A stretch of DNA of 49,462 nucleotides from an uncultured Planctomyces sp. GTDB lineage: Bacteria > Planctomycetota > Planctomycetia > Planctomycetales > Planctomycetaceae. The stretch covers positions 1-49,462 of the forward strand of contig CALGTK010000028.1 in NCBI GenBank assembly GCA_937904325.1, written 5' to 3'. This document shows positions 26,457 to 35,600 of this stretch, piece after piece; position 1 is the first letter of the stretch, and each line of letters starts with the position of its first letter. A program made the position numbers and the translations under genes. The notes beneath the pieces were generated by a model, which worked only from the letters and a program-made list of their open reading frames with translations, had not been told where the DNA came from and made no database searches.

Positions 26457-28601
26457 TCAGTTCCGTGCCAGAATCTCTTTCACTTTCTTAGCGGCTTCTG
26501 CGCGGGCTTTCTTCATCACACTTGCAAGCGTCACTGGTGCCCCGTCCTGGCGTTTGCTTTCGTCCGAAGCTTCCATGAAAGCGTAGATTTCGAGAGTCTC
26601 CTCTTCCGTGACCGGCACCTTCCGGGTCTTGAAGAATTTCACGATTTCGACAACCAGCGGTTTGTATCCGTCGTACTTGCCAACCGGGACGATTCCTTTT
26701 TCGCCGAACGCTGTGCCGCCGTATCCGCTCTTGCCGGATCTGATCCCACGGAAAGTTCCAATCCGTCCGTCGTTCCAGGTTCCGGTGACAAGTTCAAAAT
26801 CTTTTGAACTGGCCCGAGTCACCGATTCGCAACCGGTACCCATCACGGTAAACAACATTTCGACGCCGTGGATTCCGTACCAGAAAAGATCCGGATGTGT
26901 CTTTTCCAACGAGCAAGGCGAGTAAGTACTGCATCCGAGAATTTTTCCGATCGAACCGGCTCGCAACGCCTGCGGCCCGTCTGAAAAACGCAACGACGAA
27001 GAACAGAACAACGGTGTCTTAAAGTGGCGTCCGAGTTCAAACATCGCAACGGCGTCTGTCACGGAACCGGCGATTGGCTTATCGACAAATACCGGCAATC
27101 CAGCTTTTAACGCTGGAACGATCTGCTCCAGGTGAGGCCGTCCATCGTTGGTTTCAAGCAGGATGGCGTCGACCTGGCCAACAAGTTCATCCAGATCGTC
27201 CACGATTTTTACGTCAAGTTTCTTCATCTGTTCGATGTAACCCGGCACGCGACTCGTGCTGGATTCAATGTCGGGGCTGCCTTTCGGATAAACCGCGACC
27301 ATTCGAAAACCAGCAACATCCGCAGTCGCGTTCGGATCGTTCAACAGCTTCGTAAACGCGAGACAGTGCGAAGTGTCCAACCCGATCATTCCAATGCGGA
27401 CGACCCTCTTTTCCGCGTTTGCCACTTCTGTCGATTCCACCTTCGGAGTCACCGAGGTTTCGCGCGAGGATTTCTCTATCAAGGAAGCCGCAAGAGTCGC
27501 CAGGTTGCCTACTCCAGCAACGACCAGATGCGGTTCATCGGAGGCACCAGTAAGCGTACTTGATTTCCAAATTTTCGCAGTGCCGTCTCGACTTACTGAC
27601 GCGATCAGTTTGCCATCGCGCGACACAGCCACGTCAAATACCGGACCTTTATGAGACTCGATCGATTTGACAGTCTCGCCCGTTTTAACTTCCCAGACGT
27701 GAATTTCGTTCTTCCCAACGGCCCGTCCGCCGCTGGCCGACACAATGTGAGTACCTGACGGAAGAAACGTTGCTTTGTTGGTTGGTCGTGAATGGCCATC
27801 GTAGTCCTGCAGAATTTTTCCAGACTCGACCGAGTGCAACTTGACCCTCTCGTCGAATCCGGTCGAAGCTACCAGTTTTCCGTCTGGTGAGAACGCTACT
27901 CCCGTGGTCGCTCTGTCGTGCTTTCCAAATTCGTGAATGACGTCGCCGGAAGTTGCATCGATCAATCGAACATGCCCTGGCCGCGTCGGCCGCGTATCGT
28001 CTCCCGAAGCGACCGCAAGCTGCTTGCCGTTTGGTGAAAATGCAACGCCGGTGATTGGGTCTTCTTTTTCCGTATGTAGCACACGCGACTTACCGTTTGA
28101 AAGATTCCAGACACGAAGAGTCGCGTCTTCGCTGGCAGATGCGAGACTTTTTCCGTCCGACGAAACCGAAATTGCAGTGACGTATGCTCGATGCTCGGTC
28201 AGTTCCTGTTCGACGCTCCAGGACTTCGCATTCAGCACGGCGATCTTCCGAAATCCTCCGGCAAATACCCTGGTACCGTCCGGCGAAAATGAGAGGCAAC
28301 GGACGCGGCCAAGCTTGTGCTTCACGACACGGCTGGGGCCAGATGAGTCCGAGGGCGAAATCTGAATCGCGTCGTAAGTGCCCGTTACAACGTGCTTGCC
28401 GTCAGGACTGATGGCGACAGAAGCGACCCACTCGTCGAATGGGCCAAGAGTTGCTTGCGGTTCTGCAACCGGCTTTGCTGGCGTCAGCCTGGGCAATTGA
28501 GCACACGCCACCTGGCTCGAAATGAAGCATGCAGAAGCGGTTAGAAGGACAAACACAACTTTAAGTCGTAGAACCAGCATCACAGGAGTCTCCGGTTTCA
28601 T
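26457..28601 (-). CDS. Secreted WD40 - Gfo/Idh/MocA oxidoreductase fusion
   Basis: About 714 residues from the ATG at 28601, chosen because it gives a clean signal peptide (LKVVFVLLTASACFISSQVA); the open frame extends upstream to 28727 but that part looks non-coding. Residues about 45-365 form seven or so WD40 repeats (VTAISVSSDGKSLASASEDA, TGVAFSPDGKLVASTGFDER, FDVAVSRDGKLIASVSRDGT). From about 400 a Rossmann domain starts (RIGMIGLDTSHCLAF, DAILLETNDGRPHLEQIVPA), with DKPIAG in place of the usual EKP. Each half is common, the fusion less so. It may be a secreted sugar-oxidoreductase-like protein with a propeller for targeting; activity is unproven because the GxGxxG loop is altered. Confidence 0.82.
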   Translation of the reverse strand: MKPETPVMLVLRLKVVFVLLTASACFISSQVACAQLPRLTPAKPVAEPQATLGPFDEWVASVAISPDGKHVVTGTYDAIQISPSDSSGPSRVVKHKLGRVRCLSFSPDGTRVFAGGFRKIAVLNAKSWSVEQELTEHRAYVTAISVSSDGKSLASASEDATLRVWNLSNGKSRVLHTEKEDPITGVAFSPNGKQLAVASGDDTRPTRPGHVRLIDATSGDVIHEFGKHDRATTGVAFSPDGKLVASTGFDERVKLHSVESGKILQDYDGHSRPTNKATFLPSGTHIVSASGGRAVGKNEIHVWEVKTGETVKSIESHKGPVFDVAVSRDGKLIASVSRDGTAKIWKSSTLTGASDEPHLVVAGVGNLATLAASLIEKSSRETSVTPKVESTEVANAEKRVVRIGMIGLDTSHCLAFTKLLNDPNATADVAGFRMVAVYPKGSPDIESSTSRVPGYIEQMKKLDVKIVDDLDELVGQVDAILLETNDGRPHLEQIVPALKAGLPVFVDKPIAGSVTDAVAMFELGRHFKTPLFCSSSLRFSDGPQALRAGSIGKILGCSTYSPCSLEKTHPDLFWYGIHGVEMLFTVMGTGCESVTRASSKDFELVTGTWNDGRIGTFRGIRSGKSGYGGTAFGEKGIVPVGKYDGYKPLVVEIVKFFKTRKVPVTEEETLEIYAFMEASDESKRQDGAPVTLASVMKKARAEAAKKVKEILARN

Positions 28602-28723
28602 GGAGAAATGTTTGAAATCGAAAAGTGGCAGATACACATCGTGACAGAGTCGGCAGAGAATAGCATCCGCAAGCAGAGTAGTTGCCCAATGTGTATGGAT
28701 AATTGGCATTGCACAAAACTTCG

Positions 28724-30259
28724 TCACTCAGAGTCTCTGCTCGACATCGCTTTCTGTGGACTGCGTGATTCAACGGGTGACCCGTCAGCCATGCCCTGCG
28801 TCCAGAACCGAAGATTCGCCAGATTCTGCTCACCCTGTGCAAAGTAGATATCGGGCAACCGCTCAAAGTGACGTTTGAACGATGCCCTAGCCAGGTTCTC
28901 CCACCCACTTTGCGGAGTCACCAGTGAGGTACGCTCCAGCTCTTCGACAAGCGCCAGCGCAATCAACTGATGACCTGCGAATGACGGGTGGATATGGTCG
29001 ACGAGTATCGAACCGTCGAGAATTCCGTTTCGCGTTTCTGTCTCGAGGAGCTGGTGGACGTCCAGCAACGGCACACGGTTCCGGTCAGCGACTCGTGACA
29101 GAGCCTGTTCCAATCGAACGATGATTCTCAGCGGGCAAATGTCATGTTCGCGTGCAAGAAGAAACTCATCACGAGCTGCGTCGAAATTACCGATCAGCTC
29201 CAGCAGTCGACCTAATTCGAAATGAGTATCCGCGTAGTCAGCATCGATTGAGATTGCCTCTTGGAAAGAATCAACAGCCGCAGCCGGAAACGTTTTTAAA
29301 GTTGAGTTCGCCGCATCAATCGCGGTTTTCCATTCGGAAATCTCTTGATGCGTCATGTTCGATCGATGTTCAGACTTGAAAGGCGGACTGTCCGCAAGAT
29401 TTGACGGGGGGTGAATCAGGATGATCGGTACGTTGGCTCGTCGAGCCAGATTGATCATGCGTTCGAGATTGCTTTCAAAATGCTCGGCAACGCCTTGACG
29501 CCAGATTTCATCACGGTGGTATGCAGCGAGACCGTTTCTATAGTCAAGAAACGCGTCAACATCGGCACCAAGCTGATCTCGACTATCGGCTTCGGCCTGT
29601 GGATCTGTCAGCATCGTTTGCCGCATCAGTCGAAAGCTTCGTAGTTTCGACAATTCGTAAAACACGCCCGTCATCAGCGGTGAAAATTTCCGGATTTCAC
29701 CATACGATCGGTCTTCCAGAAATTCGTTGTGCCCTGTGCAGACGATGAACGCATCTGGCTGGTAGGCGAGACATTCCTGCAGGATCGGAGTCAGTCGATA
29801 ACTTGCATAGGAAATGCCGCCGCAATTGATCACATCCCAGCCATGATTCGGTTGTGCTTCCTGCAAAGCCAGTTGCAGCCAGGTTGTAAATGAGGTCTCT
29901 TTGGAGAAGGGGCGTCCTTTCACTGTCGACCCGCCGAGGCAGAAAATTCGTTTAGTGCGAGCCGGCTTTGATGCCGTAAATTCTTCAGCCGAAAAAAATT
30001 TCAGCCGAGATTTGGCAGTTAGAAACCTATCGCCGCTCGTGCTTTTTTCGAAGAGCTGCTGCTGGTTGCTGAATCCAATAAACGGATCGTCATCCAGCCG
30101 AGGTTCGCCGACCCCCAACAGGCAGCACGTAACTTCAACTACGACGAAGATTGAAAGCCCGCACACGATCGCCAGGCATCGGAGCAGCCAGACCCTGGCG
30201 GCTCGCCGTCGACCGGAAGACGAAGTCGGCTGCTCGTCGGCTGAAGTCAACACTCCCAT
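28724..30259 (-). CDS. Membrane-anchored SGNH/GDSL hydrolase-like protein with TPR
   Basis: A 511-residue protein with an N-terminal membrane helix (about 22-45) and an extracytoplasmic SGNH fold: the nucleophile block FCLGGSTVKG, block II glycine near VINCGGISYASY, block III CTGHNEF and the block V pair DHIHPSF. A TPR-like stretch is inserted (SFQEAISIDADYADTHFELGRLLELIGNFDAARDEF region). Such proteins hydrolyse or transfer acyl esters, for example on polysaccharides; the substrate is unknown. The ATG overlaps the stop of the phosphoesterase gene as TGATG, so translation is coupled. Confidence 0.82.
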   Translation of the reverse strand: MGVLTSADEQPTSSSGRRRAARVWLLRCLAIVCGLSIFVVVEVTCCLLGVGEPRLDDDPFIGFSNQQQLFEKSTSGDRFLTAKSRLKFFSAEEFTASKPARTKRIFCLGGSTVKGRPFSKETSFTTWLQLALQEAQPNHGWDVINCGGISYASYRLTPILQECLAYQPDAFIVCTGHNEFLEDRSYGEIRKFSPLMTGVFYELSKLRSFRLMRQTMLTDPQAEADSRDQLGADVDAFLDYRNGLAAYHRDEIWRQGVAEHFESNLERMINLARRANVPIILIHPPSNLADSPPFKSEHRSNMTHQEISEWKTAIDAANSTLKTFPAAAVDSFQEAISIDADYADTHFELGRLLELIGNFDAARDEFLLAREHDICPLRIIVRLEQALSRVADRNRVPLLDVHQLLETETRNGILDGSILVDHIHPSFAGHQLIALALVEELERTSLVTPQSGWENLARASFKRHFERLPDIYFAQGEQNLANLRFWTQGMADGSPVESRSPQKAMSSRDSE

Positions 30260-31839
30260 CACTTCGTGACTCGGACGATTCGCTGGCCCGAGTACGTTTT
30301 GCCAAAGACGTCTGACGCACGGACCTCAATCAGGTGACTGCCCGGAGCAATCCCTTCTGGCAGCATCGCTTCCCACAGGTGCGATGAGTTTCCCGGTGAC
30401 GGCAACTTCAACCAGGGCTTCTGTGTTACGGAAAGTTCAAAATCGTAAATACGTTTGTAGGTTGGATCCGGTCGCAATGTACTTGCCATCCTGACCCAGT
30501 CGCCTGACCCGATTCGCATTTCGATCACAGACGTCGGCAGCCCGTTGAACACGTTTGCTGTTATCATTGTTTCCGCAACATCCGCAATCGCGACAACTTC
30601 AGGAGCGTCAATCTGCATCTGATAATCAGCGGGACGACCAGCGGCTTTGTAGTCGAGTCGGTATTCGGCCCCGTCGAAAGAAATGATCGAGTAACCGTTG
30701 GGCGTTCCGTCCTTGCAGATTGTATGAGGGATGCCGCGTTCGTCCGGCGTGCCCGACCACCAGCTTCCGCTGACTGTAACGTTGACGATGTGATGATGAG
30801 GCTCCGGTCCCATCCAGCCATCCTCGCGGGTGATCATTCGATGCTGGTGATAATGCGTGTGACCGGAAACCGACATGCAGAATGGACGCTGCTCGATTAA
30901 TCGGTAAAGGCCCTGCCGGTCATGAACTTCGTCAAACGGAATGTGCATCAGCAGAACAACAAGCTGGTCTTCTGGAATTATCGCCAGATCATTTTTGACG
31001 AATTCAATTTGCTTAGCACCAAAGCCGCCGCGGTAACGTCCTTTCTCCTGACCTTCAGCGACGTACCATTCGATATCGTCCAGCACGATGAAGTGCACAG
31101 GGCCATGATCGAATGAGTAGTACGCTGGCCCGAAGTGACGCTCGAACGTTTCGTCGCTGATCGAGTCGTTTGGAGCGTCGTAGTTGATGTCATGATTTCC
31201 GACGACGTTGTACCAGGGAATGCCCAGCAGTGCGATTGATCGAGCCTGCGCTTCGAACAGCGAAAGATCATCAAATAGAATGTCACCGAGCGTGACTCCA
31301 AATGACGCATCAGTACCGACCAGTTCTTCGATGACGTCATGAGCAATGTAGTCAATCTCTTTCTGATCGCGCGGCTGCGGATCTCCGAACAGGATTGCGT
31401 TGAACTGCTCTGGCTCGGCCTGCGGGTACATTGCGAAGTCGATCGAATCGGGAAGGTCGCCGGTCGGGGCAACTCCCCGGTACTTGAGCGGAGGAGAACC
31501 TTTCGGTTTGTGGATGTAATAAAAACGCGGATTCTGATGCTCGCTGATCGGCGTTCGCCAGCCCGACGGCTTAATCACGAAGATGATCGTGTCATTATCG
31601 ACGCCGATCTCATATTTGCCATCGGAGTCGGTTTTGACAATGTCGACACCGTTGGACACTCGAACGTCGGCCAGCCCTTTTTCACCCGCGTCACGAACTC
31701 TGTTTTCATTCGCATCGTGGAAGACAACTCCGCGAGCTGGCGTCAACGGGTCGGCAGCATCGCGTGAAATCGTCACTGTGGCCAGTGAAGCTGCCGTGAT
31801 GATCAACGCGGTCAGGGTGCAGGCAAAGGTCTGTCGCAT
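30259..31839 (-). CDS. Secreted calcineurin-like phosphoesterase
   Basis: A 526-residue protein with a signal peptide (MRQTFACTLTALIITAASLA), an N-terminal SdrD-B-like beta domain (about 35-95, GVVFHDANENRVRDAGEKGL), a metallophosphoesterase core (GDPQ, TLGDILFDD, VVGNHD, LMHIPF, GHTHYH give the two-metal ligands in order) and a C-terminal beta domain (about 375-525). This three-part layout is a known family of secreted phosphoesterases in planctomycetes and Bacteroidetes. It likely removes phosphate from organic esters in the periplasm. It is coupled to the SGNH gene downstream and starts 57 bases after the dihydrouridine-synthase gene. Confidence 0.9.
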   Translation of the reverse strand: MRQTFACTLTALIITAASLATVTISRDAADPLTPARGVVFHDANENRVRDAGEKGLADVRVSNGVDIVKTDSDGKYEIGVDNDTIIFVIKPSGWRTPISEHQNPRFYYIHKPKGSPPLKYRGVAPTGDLPDSIDFAMYPQAEPEQFNAILFGDPQPRDQKEIDYIAHDVIEELVGTDASFGVTLGDILFDDLSLFEAQARSIALLGIPWYNVVGNHDINYDAPNDSISDETFERHFGPAYYSFDHGPVHFIVLDDIEWYVAEGQEKGRYRGGFGAKQIEFVKNDLAIIPEDQLVVLLMHIPFDEVHDRQGLYRLIEQRPFCMSVSGHTHYHQHRMITREDGWMGPEPHHHIVNVTVSGSWWSGTPDERGIPHTICKDGTPNGYSIISFDGAEYRLDYKAAGRPADYQMQIDAPEVVAIADVAETMITANVFNGLPTSVIEMRIGSGDWVRMASTLRPDPTYKRIYDFELSVTQKPWLKLPSPGNSSHLWEAMLPEGIAPGSHLIEVRASDVFGKTYSGQRIVRVTK

Positions 31840-31896
31840 GGTGCAATTTTTCCGAATTCGATGTTGATTATCTCAGTGTTGAATGTTCGCTGATCT

Positions 31897-32982
31897 CTAC
31901 CAATGTTCGATCGGCCCAGAGGGCACGGGGATGTGCATGTCGGGGAGTAATCCTGTCCGATTTTCTCCGACGGGTCCAGCTTCAACGATGACTGCGAGTG
32001 CAGCGTTGAATTCCTCGACTGTCTTCGCCTGTTGAAAATGATGCCTCAAAGCCGGCTTAACCCGCATCGACTTCAGATACCAGTGGCTCATCTTGCGAAA
32101 CCGAACAATCGCTCCTTCCGGCCCCCACTGGTCCTGCATATACGAAAACTGTCGAAGCAGAAGTTCCAGCCGATCATTGAAACTACCCGGTGACGACCAT
32201 TCACCAGTTTCTTCCCACTGACTGAGCTGCTTGAAAATCCAGGGATTCGCCAACGCTCCTCGACCAATGGAGACTCCGTCACACCCCGTTTCGCTTAGCA
32301 TTTTCTCGGCATCTGCGACTGTTCGAACGTCGCCGTTACCGATGACAGGAATTGACTCAGTTGCTTCAGCCACTTTTCGAATACCGCCTAGATCGACGCT
32401 CCCGCTGAATCCCTGCGCACGAGTCCGGCCGTGGATCGCGATCGCGACAACTCCGATTTTTTCGAACTCCCGAGCGAACGTCGGGGCGCTCAGTTGAGTG
32501 CTGTCCCACCCGAGTCTCATTTTGACGCTGACCGGAATCGAAACTGCCTCAACGATCTGCTGTACGAGCGCAACCGTGTCATCAGCATTGCACATCATGC
32601 CCGCCCCCGAACCACCGCCTGCGATCCTGGCAACGGGGCATCCCATATTGATATCGATCGAGTCGACTCCGCGCGTCACCAGAATCTGAGCGGCGTCGAT
32701 CATCATTTTCGCATCGCGTCCGAAGATCTGAACCGCAAACGGTCGATCTTCAGGGTGTGTCTCGATCATCTTCAGAGTTTTGGGGTTCTCATAGACGATT
32801 GCGTCGGCGCTCACGAGATCTGTCGTCGCCAGACCGATGCCACCGATCTGCCGGACGATGCGGCGGAACGAGAGGTTCGTGTACCCAGCCAGCGGAGACA
32901 GATGAAACCGCGACGTCAGTTGCAACGGTCCGTAAGAAATCGGTGGCGGAAACTCAGGACGTGGATGAGTGAACAATGGCAT
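31897..32982 (-). CDS. tRNA-dihydrouridine synthase (Dus family)
   Basis: A flavoenzyme that reduces specific uridines in tRNA to dihydrouridine with NADPH. The TIM-barrel begins SPLAGYTNLSFR; the catalytic cysteine is in DINMGCPVARI; FMN and phosphate contacts are in VQIFGRD, SVKMRLGWDS, IHGRTRAQGFSG, IGNGDV and SIGRGALANPW. The order and motifs fit DusB best. I choose the ATG at 32982 (361 residues) over an upstream TTG at 33033, which adds 17 poorly conserved residues. It follows speA with a 72-base gap on the same strand. Confidence 0.92.
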   Translation of the reverse strand: MPLFTHPRPEFPPPISYGPLQLTSRFHLSPLAGYTNLSFRRIVRQIGGIGLATTDLVSADAIVYENPKTLKMIETHPEDRPFAVQIFGRDAKMMIDAAQILVTRGVDSIDINMGCPVARIAGGGSGAGMMCNADDTVALVQQIVEAVSIPVSVKMRLGWDSTQLSAPTFAREFEKIGVVAIAIHGRTRAQGFSGSVDLGGIRKVAEATESIPVIGNGDVRTVADAEKMLSETGCDGVSIGRGALANPWIFKQLSQWEETGEWSSPGSFNDRLELLLRQFSYMQDQWGPEGAIVRFRKMSHWYLKSMRVKPALRHHFQQAKTVEEFNAALAVIVEAGPVGENRTGLLPDMHIPVPSGPIEHW

Positions 32983-33054
32983 GGCTATAACGGATACCCT
33001 GACAGTTCTCGTGAATTTTGATCGATGAGCCAACGTAACAGGTGAATCGCAGGT

Positions 33055-34974
33055 TTATTCGTCATCGGTCTGCAGATAAGTGTAGCTGTTGAGAGACTCT
33101 TCATAGAATTTCAGAAACGCATCGGCCTCCAGGTGCCCGATTTTTCCAGCCCGGACAGACTCGTCAACCGTGGCCTGTACACGGTCCACCAGATTTTTGA
33201 CATCGTACTGAACGTAGTCGAGCACGTCGTTGACTTTGTCGCCCGTAATAATGGCCGTCAGCGTAAACCCGCCACCTTCGGAAACGTCGACGTGTGCGAC
33301 GTTTGTATCGCCGAAGAGGTTGTGCAGATCGCCAAGAATCTCCTGGTACGCGCCCACCAGAAACGCGGCCAGGTAGTACGGTTCGTCATTGAGCACGTGC
33401 AGCGGTAACGTTTGATTGGCTTCGTCAGCGCCGACGAATCGGTCAATTTTTCCATCGCTGTCGCAAGTGATGTCGCCGAGTATGGCATTTCGAGTCGGAC
33501 GCTCGTTCAATCGATGGATCGGCATGATGGGGAAAAGCTGGTTAACGGCCCAACTGTCCGGCAGCGACTGAAACAGTGAAAAGTTGCAGAAGTAGATGTC
33601 TTGCATGATGCGGTCGAGCTGTGACAACTCTTCCGGTGGATCGTTCAACTGTTTCGCCAGGTCTTTGATTGAAGCACAGATTTCTCGAAACAGATCTTCG
33701 GCGAGGCTCCGCTGATTAAGCGGCAGATGCCCACCACTGAAAAGGCTGACTGCCATCTCAAGAGCCAGTTGCGCGTCGTGGAAGCTTTCAAGCAGATTAT
33801 CGACTCTCAAATGGTGGTATGTGTCCCACAATGTGCGAACGGGCTGCTCTGCATCATCGATCAGAGTCTTTGGCAGCTGAGTCCGAGCACCGGGGCCTGA
33901 AGCACCAAACGCGTTGAAAACGAGGACGCTGTTGTAAGCAGAAACTGCTCGACCACTTTCAGAAATGATATTTGGATGCGGCACGTTGGAGTCTTTACAA
34001 ACATTACCGATGTGAAAGACCACGTCATTCGCGTACTCCTGCAGAGAATAATTCATGCTGCAATCAGCGGTTGTCTGTGAACCTTCATAGTCAACACCCA
34101 GTCCACCTCCGACATCGAGATACTTCAAACCGGCGCCCTTACTGTAAAGGCCTGTGTAGACTCGAGCCGCTTCGATTAATGCGCTCTTCACCGAGCGGAT
34201 GTCCGAAATCTGGCTTCCCAGATGAAAATGCAACAGCCGGAAGCAGTCTTCCATATCCTTTGACCGGAGAGTGTCAAACGCGCGAAGAATCTCGCTGATT
34301 GTCAATCCAAACTTAGATCTGAAACCGCCGGACTCCTGCCACCGACCGGTTCCCTGTGCTGCAAGTTTGACTCGCATTCCGAGCGTAGGACGGATACTGA
34401 GTTCATCTGCGTATTTCAGGATCAATTCAAATTCCGCATAGTTCTCCACGACCGGTACAACGTTGTGTCCCATTTTCTGAGCGAGCAACGCCATTTTGAT
34501 GAACGCCGCGTCTTTAAACCCGTTGCAGACGACCGGCATTTCGGCGTCTGAAAGTGCTAACACCGCCAGTAGTTCCGGTTTGCTACCTGCCTCCAGACCG
34601 AATCCAAGCGATCTCCCATACTGGACGAGTCGCTCTACCACGTGGCGAGCCTGGTTGGTCTTAATCGGGTAGACACAACTGTATTTGCCCTCGTAATTGT
34701 GGTCGGCGATGGCTGTTGAAAATGCGCCGCGCAATTCCTGCAGGCGGTGTTCCAGAATTCCGTCGAATCGTAAGAGTACCGGTAACTCAACGCCTCGCAG
34801 ACGTAAGCCATCGACCAGTTCTTTCATATTGATCGACTGGTTTTGTTTCGCCTCTGGGTGCACTCGCACATCGCCCAAAGCATCGATCGAGAAGTAGCCC
34901 TTGCCCCAGCGCGGTACGTCGTACAGTTCGGTCGCTTCCTCAATTGACAAGGACGGCTTAGCTTCTTCGTTCAT
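33055..34974 (-). CDS. speA: Biosynthetic arginine decarboxylase
   Basis: A 639-residue PLP enzyme of the alanine-racemase-fold (group IV) decarboxylases, converting arginine to agmatine. The PLP lysine is K105 in VYPIKTNQARHVVERLVQYG; other signatures are HLGSQISDIR, YLDVGGGLGVDYEGS, SESGRAVSAYNSVLVFNAFG and SLFQSLPDSWAV. Length matches SpeA (about 630-660). The ATG has AAAGGGCG just upstream. It is divergent from the deoxyhypusine-synthase-like and agmatinase genes across a hairpin-rich spacer, which suggests shared control of a polyamine pathway. Confidence 0.96.
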   Translation of the reverse strand: MNEEAKPSLSIEEATELYDVPRWGKGYFSIDALGDVRVHPEAKQNQSINMKELVDGLRLRGVELPVLLRFDGILEHRLQELRGAFSTAIADHNYEGKYSCVYPIKTNQARHVVERLVQYGRSLGFGLEAGSKPELLAVLALSDAEMPVVCNGFKDAAFIKMALLAQKMGHNVVPVVENYAEFELILKYADELSIRPTLGMRVKLAAQGTGRWQESGGFRSKFGLTISEILRAFDTLRSKDMEDCFRLLHFHLGSQISDIRSVKSALIEAARVYTGLYSKGAGLKYLDVGGGLGVDYEGSQTTADCSMNYSLQEYANDVVFHIGNVCKDSNVPHPNIISESGRAVSAYNSVLVFNAFGASGPGARTQLPKTLIDDAEQPVRTLWDTYHHLRVDNLLESFHDAQLALEMAVSLFSGGHLPLNQRSLAEDLFREICASIKDLAKQLNDPPEELSQLDRIMQDIYFCNFSLFQSLPDSWAVNQLFPIMPIHRLNERPTRNAILGDITCDSDGKIDRFVGADEANQTLPLHVLNDEPYYLAAFLVGAYQEILGDLHNLFGDTNVAHVDVSEGGGFTLTAIITGDKVNDVLDYVQYDVKNLVDRVQATVDESVRAGKIGHLEADAFLKFYEESLNSYTYLQTDDE

Positions 34975-35135
34975 CGTCGCCCTTTGTCACGACTTGTCAT
35001 TGAATATGAACCCATGCTGCAGAACGGCGGTATCTCAAAAACAAACTCTCTGCGATTCTGACTCGCTCTTCAAAATTTAAAACAAGAGTCAGCAGTTAAT
35101 GTGACGCCGACACCGAATTTAGACCCACGGTAGCG

Positions 35136-35179
35136 CGTCGGCTCTAAAGCTCGCCAAAAGCAAAGCGTACGAGCCGACG
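35136..35179. repeat. 9-bp perfect inverted repeat
   Basis: CGTCGGCTC at 35136-35144 and GAGCCGACG at 35171-35179, with a 26-base loop. It abuts the next palindrome. It could be a structured RNA arm or a dispersed intergenic repeat. Confidence 0.6.
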
Positions 35180-35192
35180 TCGATAATCGACG
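35178..35192. promoter_or_regulatory. Operator-like palindrome CGTCGAT-A-ATCGACG
   Basis: A perfect 7-bp palindrome around a single base. Its compactness fits a helix-turn-helix dimer site better than an RNA hairpin. It lies about 204 bases upstream of the speA start, in the divergent spacer. Confidence 0.4.
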
Positions 35193-35227
35193 CGGACAGG
35201 CCGAGCAAGAACCAATAAAGCATGAAC

Positions 35228-35297
35228 GTGCCGGCCAGTCGACCCCTCACCTGGCCGGACACCCATCGCGGCAGCGATGTCCCTCAGCTTCTTTTTT
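35228..35297 (+). promoter_or_regulatory. Two mutually exclusive hairpins followed by a T-run
   Basis: CCGGCCAG 35231-35238 pairs with CTGGCCGG 35251-35258. The end of that arm also belongs to a second stem: GGAC 35257-35260 and ATCGC 35265-35269 pair with GCGAT 35274-35278 and GTCC 35279-35282. Six Ts follow at 35292-35297. This is the layout of an attenuator or intrinsic terminator of a short transcript, about 300 bases upstream of the deoxyhypusine-synthase-like gene. Confidence 0.4.
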
Positions 35298-35480
35298 ATC
35301 GCCTGAATCTTGTCCGGCTGCAGAAGAAATCGCGACTAATCCACGTCATCTGCAGTTCCATTGGCACCCGACGGAATGTTAACAGTCGTCTGCGGGATAC
35401 TGGCGGCAAATATCGACAGGAGCAACCCTGATGAAACTCACATCGACAGGTACTTGCCGAAATCTTGTATTTACGTTCCC

Positions 35481-35497
35481 TGACATTGTGAATGTCA
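35481..35497. promoter_or_regulatory. Operator-like palindrome TGACATT-GTG-AATGTCA
   Basis: A perfect 7-bp inverted repeat with a 3-base spacer, ending 103 bases before the ATG at 35601. This is a typical size for a dimeric regulator site in a promoter region. The regulator is unknown. Confidence 0.45.
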
Positions 35498-35548
35498 CAG
35501 AAGGGTTGCTCACAACTCAGTAAACTCAAACACTCGGTTAGAAAAATC

Positions 35549-35579
35549 GATCAATTATCGTGGACTTGGACAATTGATC
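35549..35579. promoter_or_regulatory. 8-bp inverted repeat just before the DHS-like gene
   Basis: GATCAATT at 35549-35556 and AATTGATC at 35572-35579, with a 15-base spacer. The right arm ends 21 bases before the ATG at 35601, so a bound protein or an mRNA stem here could affect translation or transcription of the polyamine genes. Confidence 0.4.
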
Positions 35580-35600
35580 TCAAACGAGCGACAGTCAAAC

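Larger units (their letters stand above)
34975..35600. other. Divergent intergenic region rich in hairpins
   Basis: A 626-base spacer between speA (-) and the deoxyhypusine-synthase-like gene (+), without a credible gene. It contains the inverted repeats listed separately at 35136-35179, 35178-35192, 35228-35297, 35481-35497 and 35549-35579. It should hold both promoters. Confidence 0.6.
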
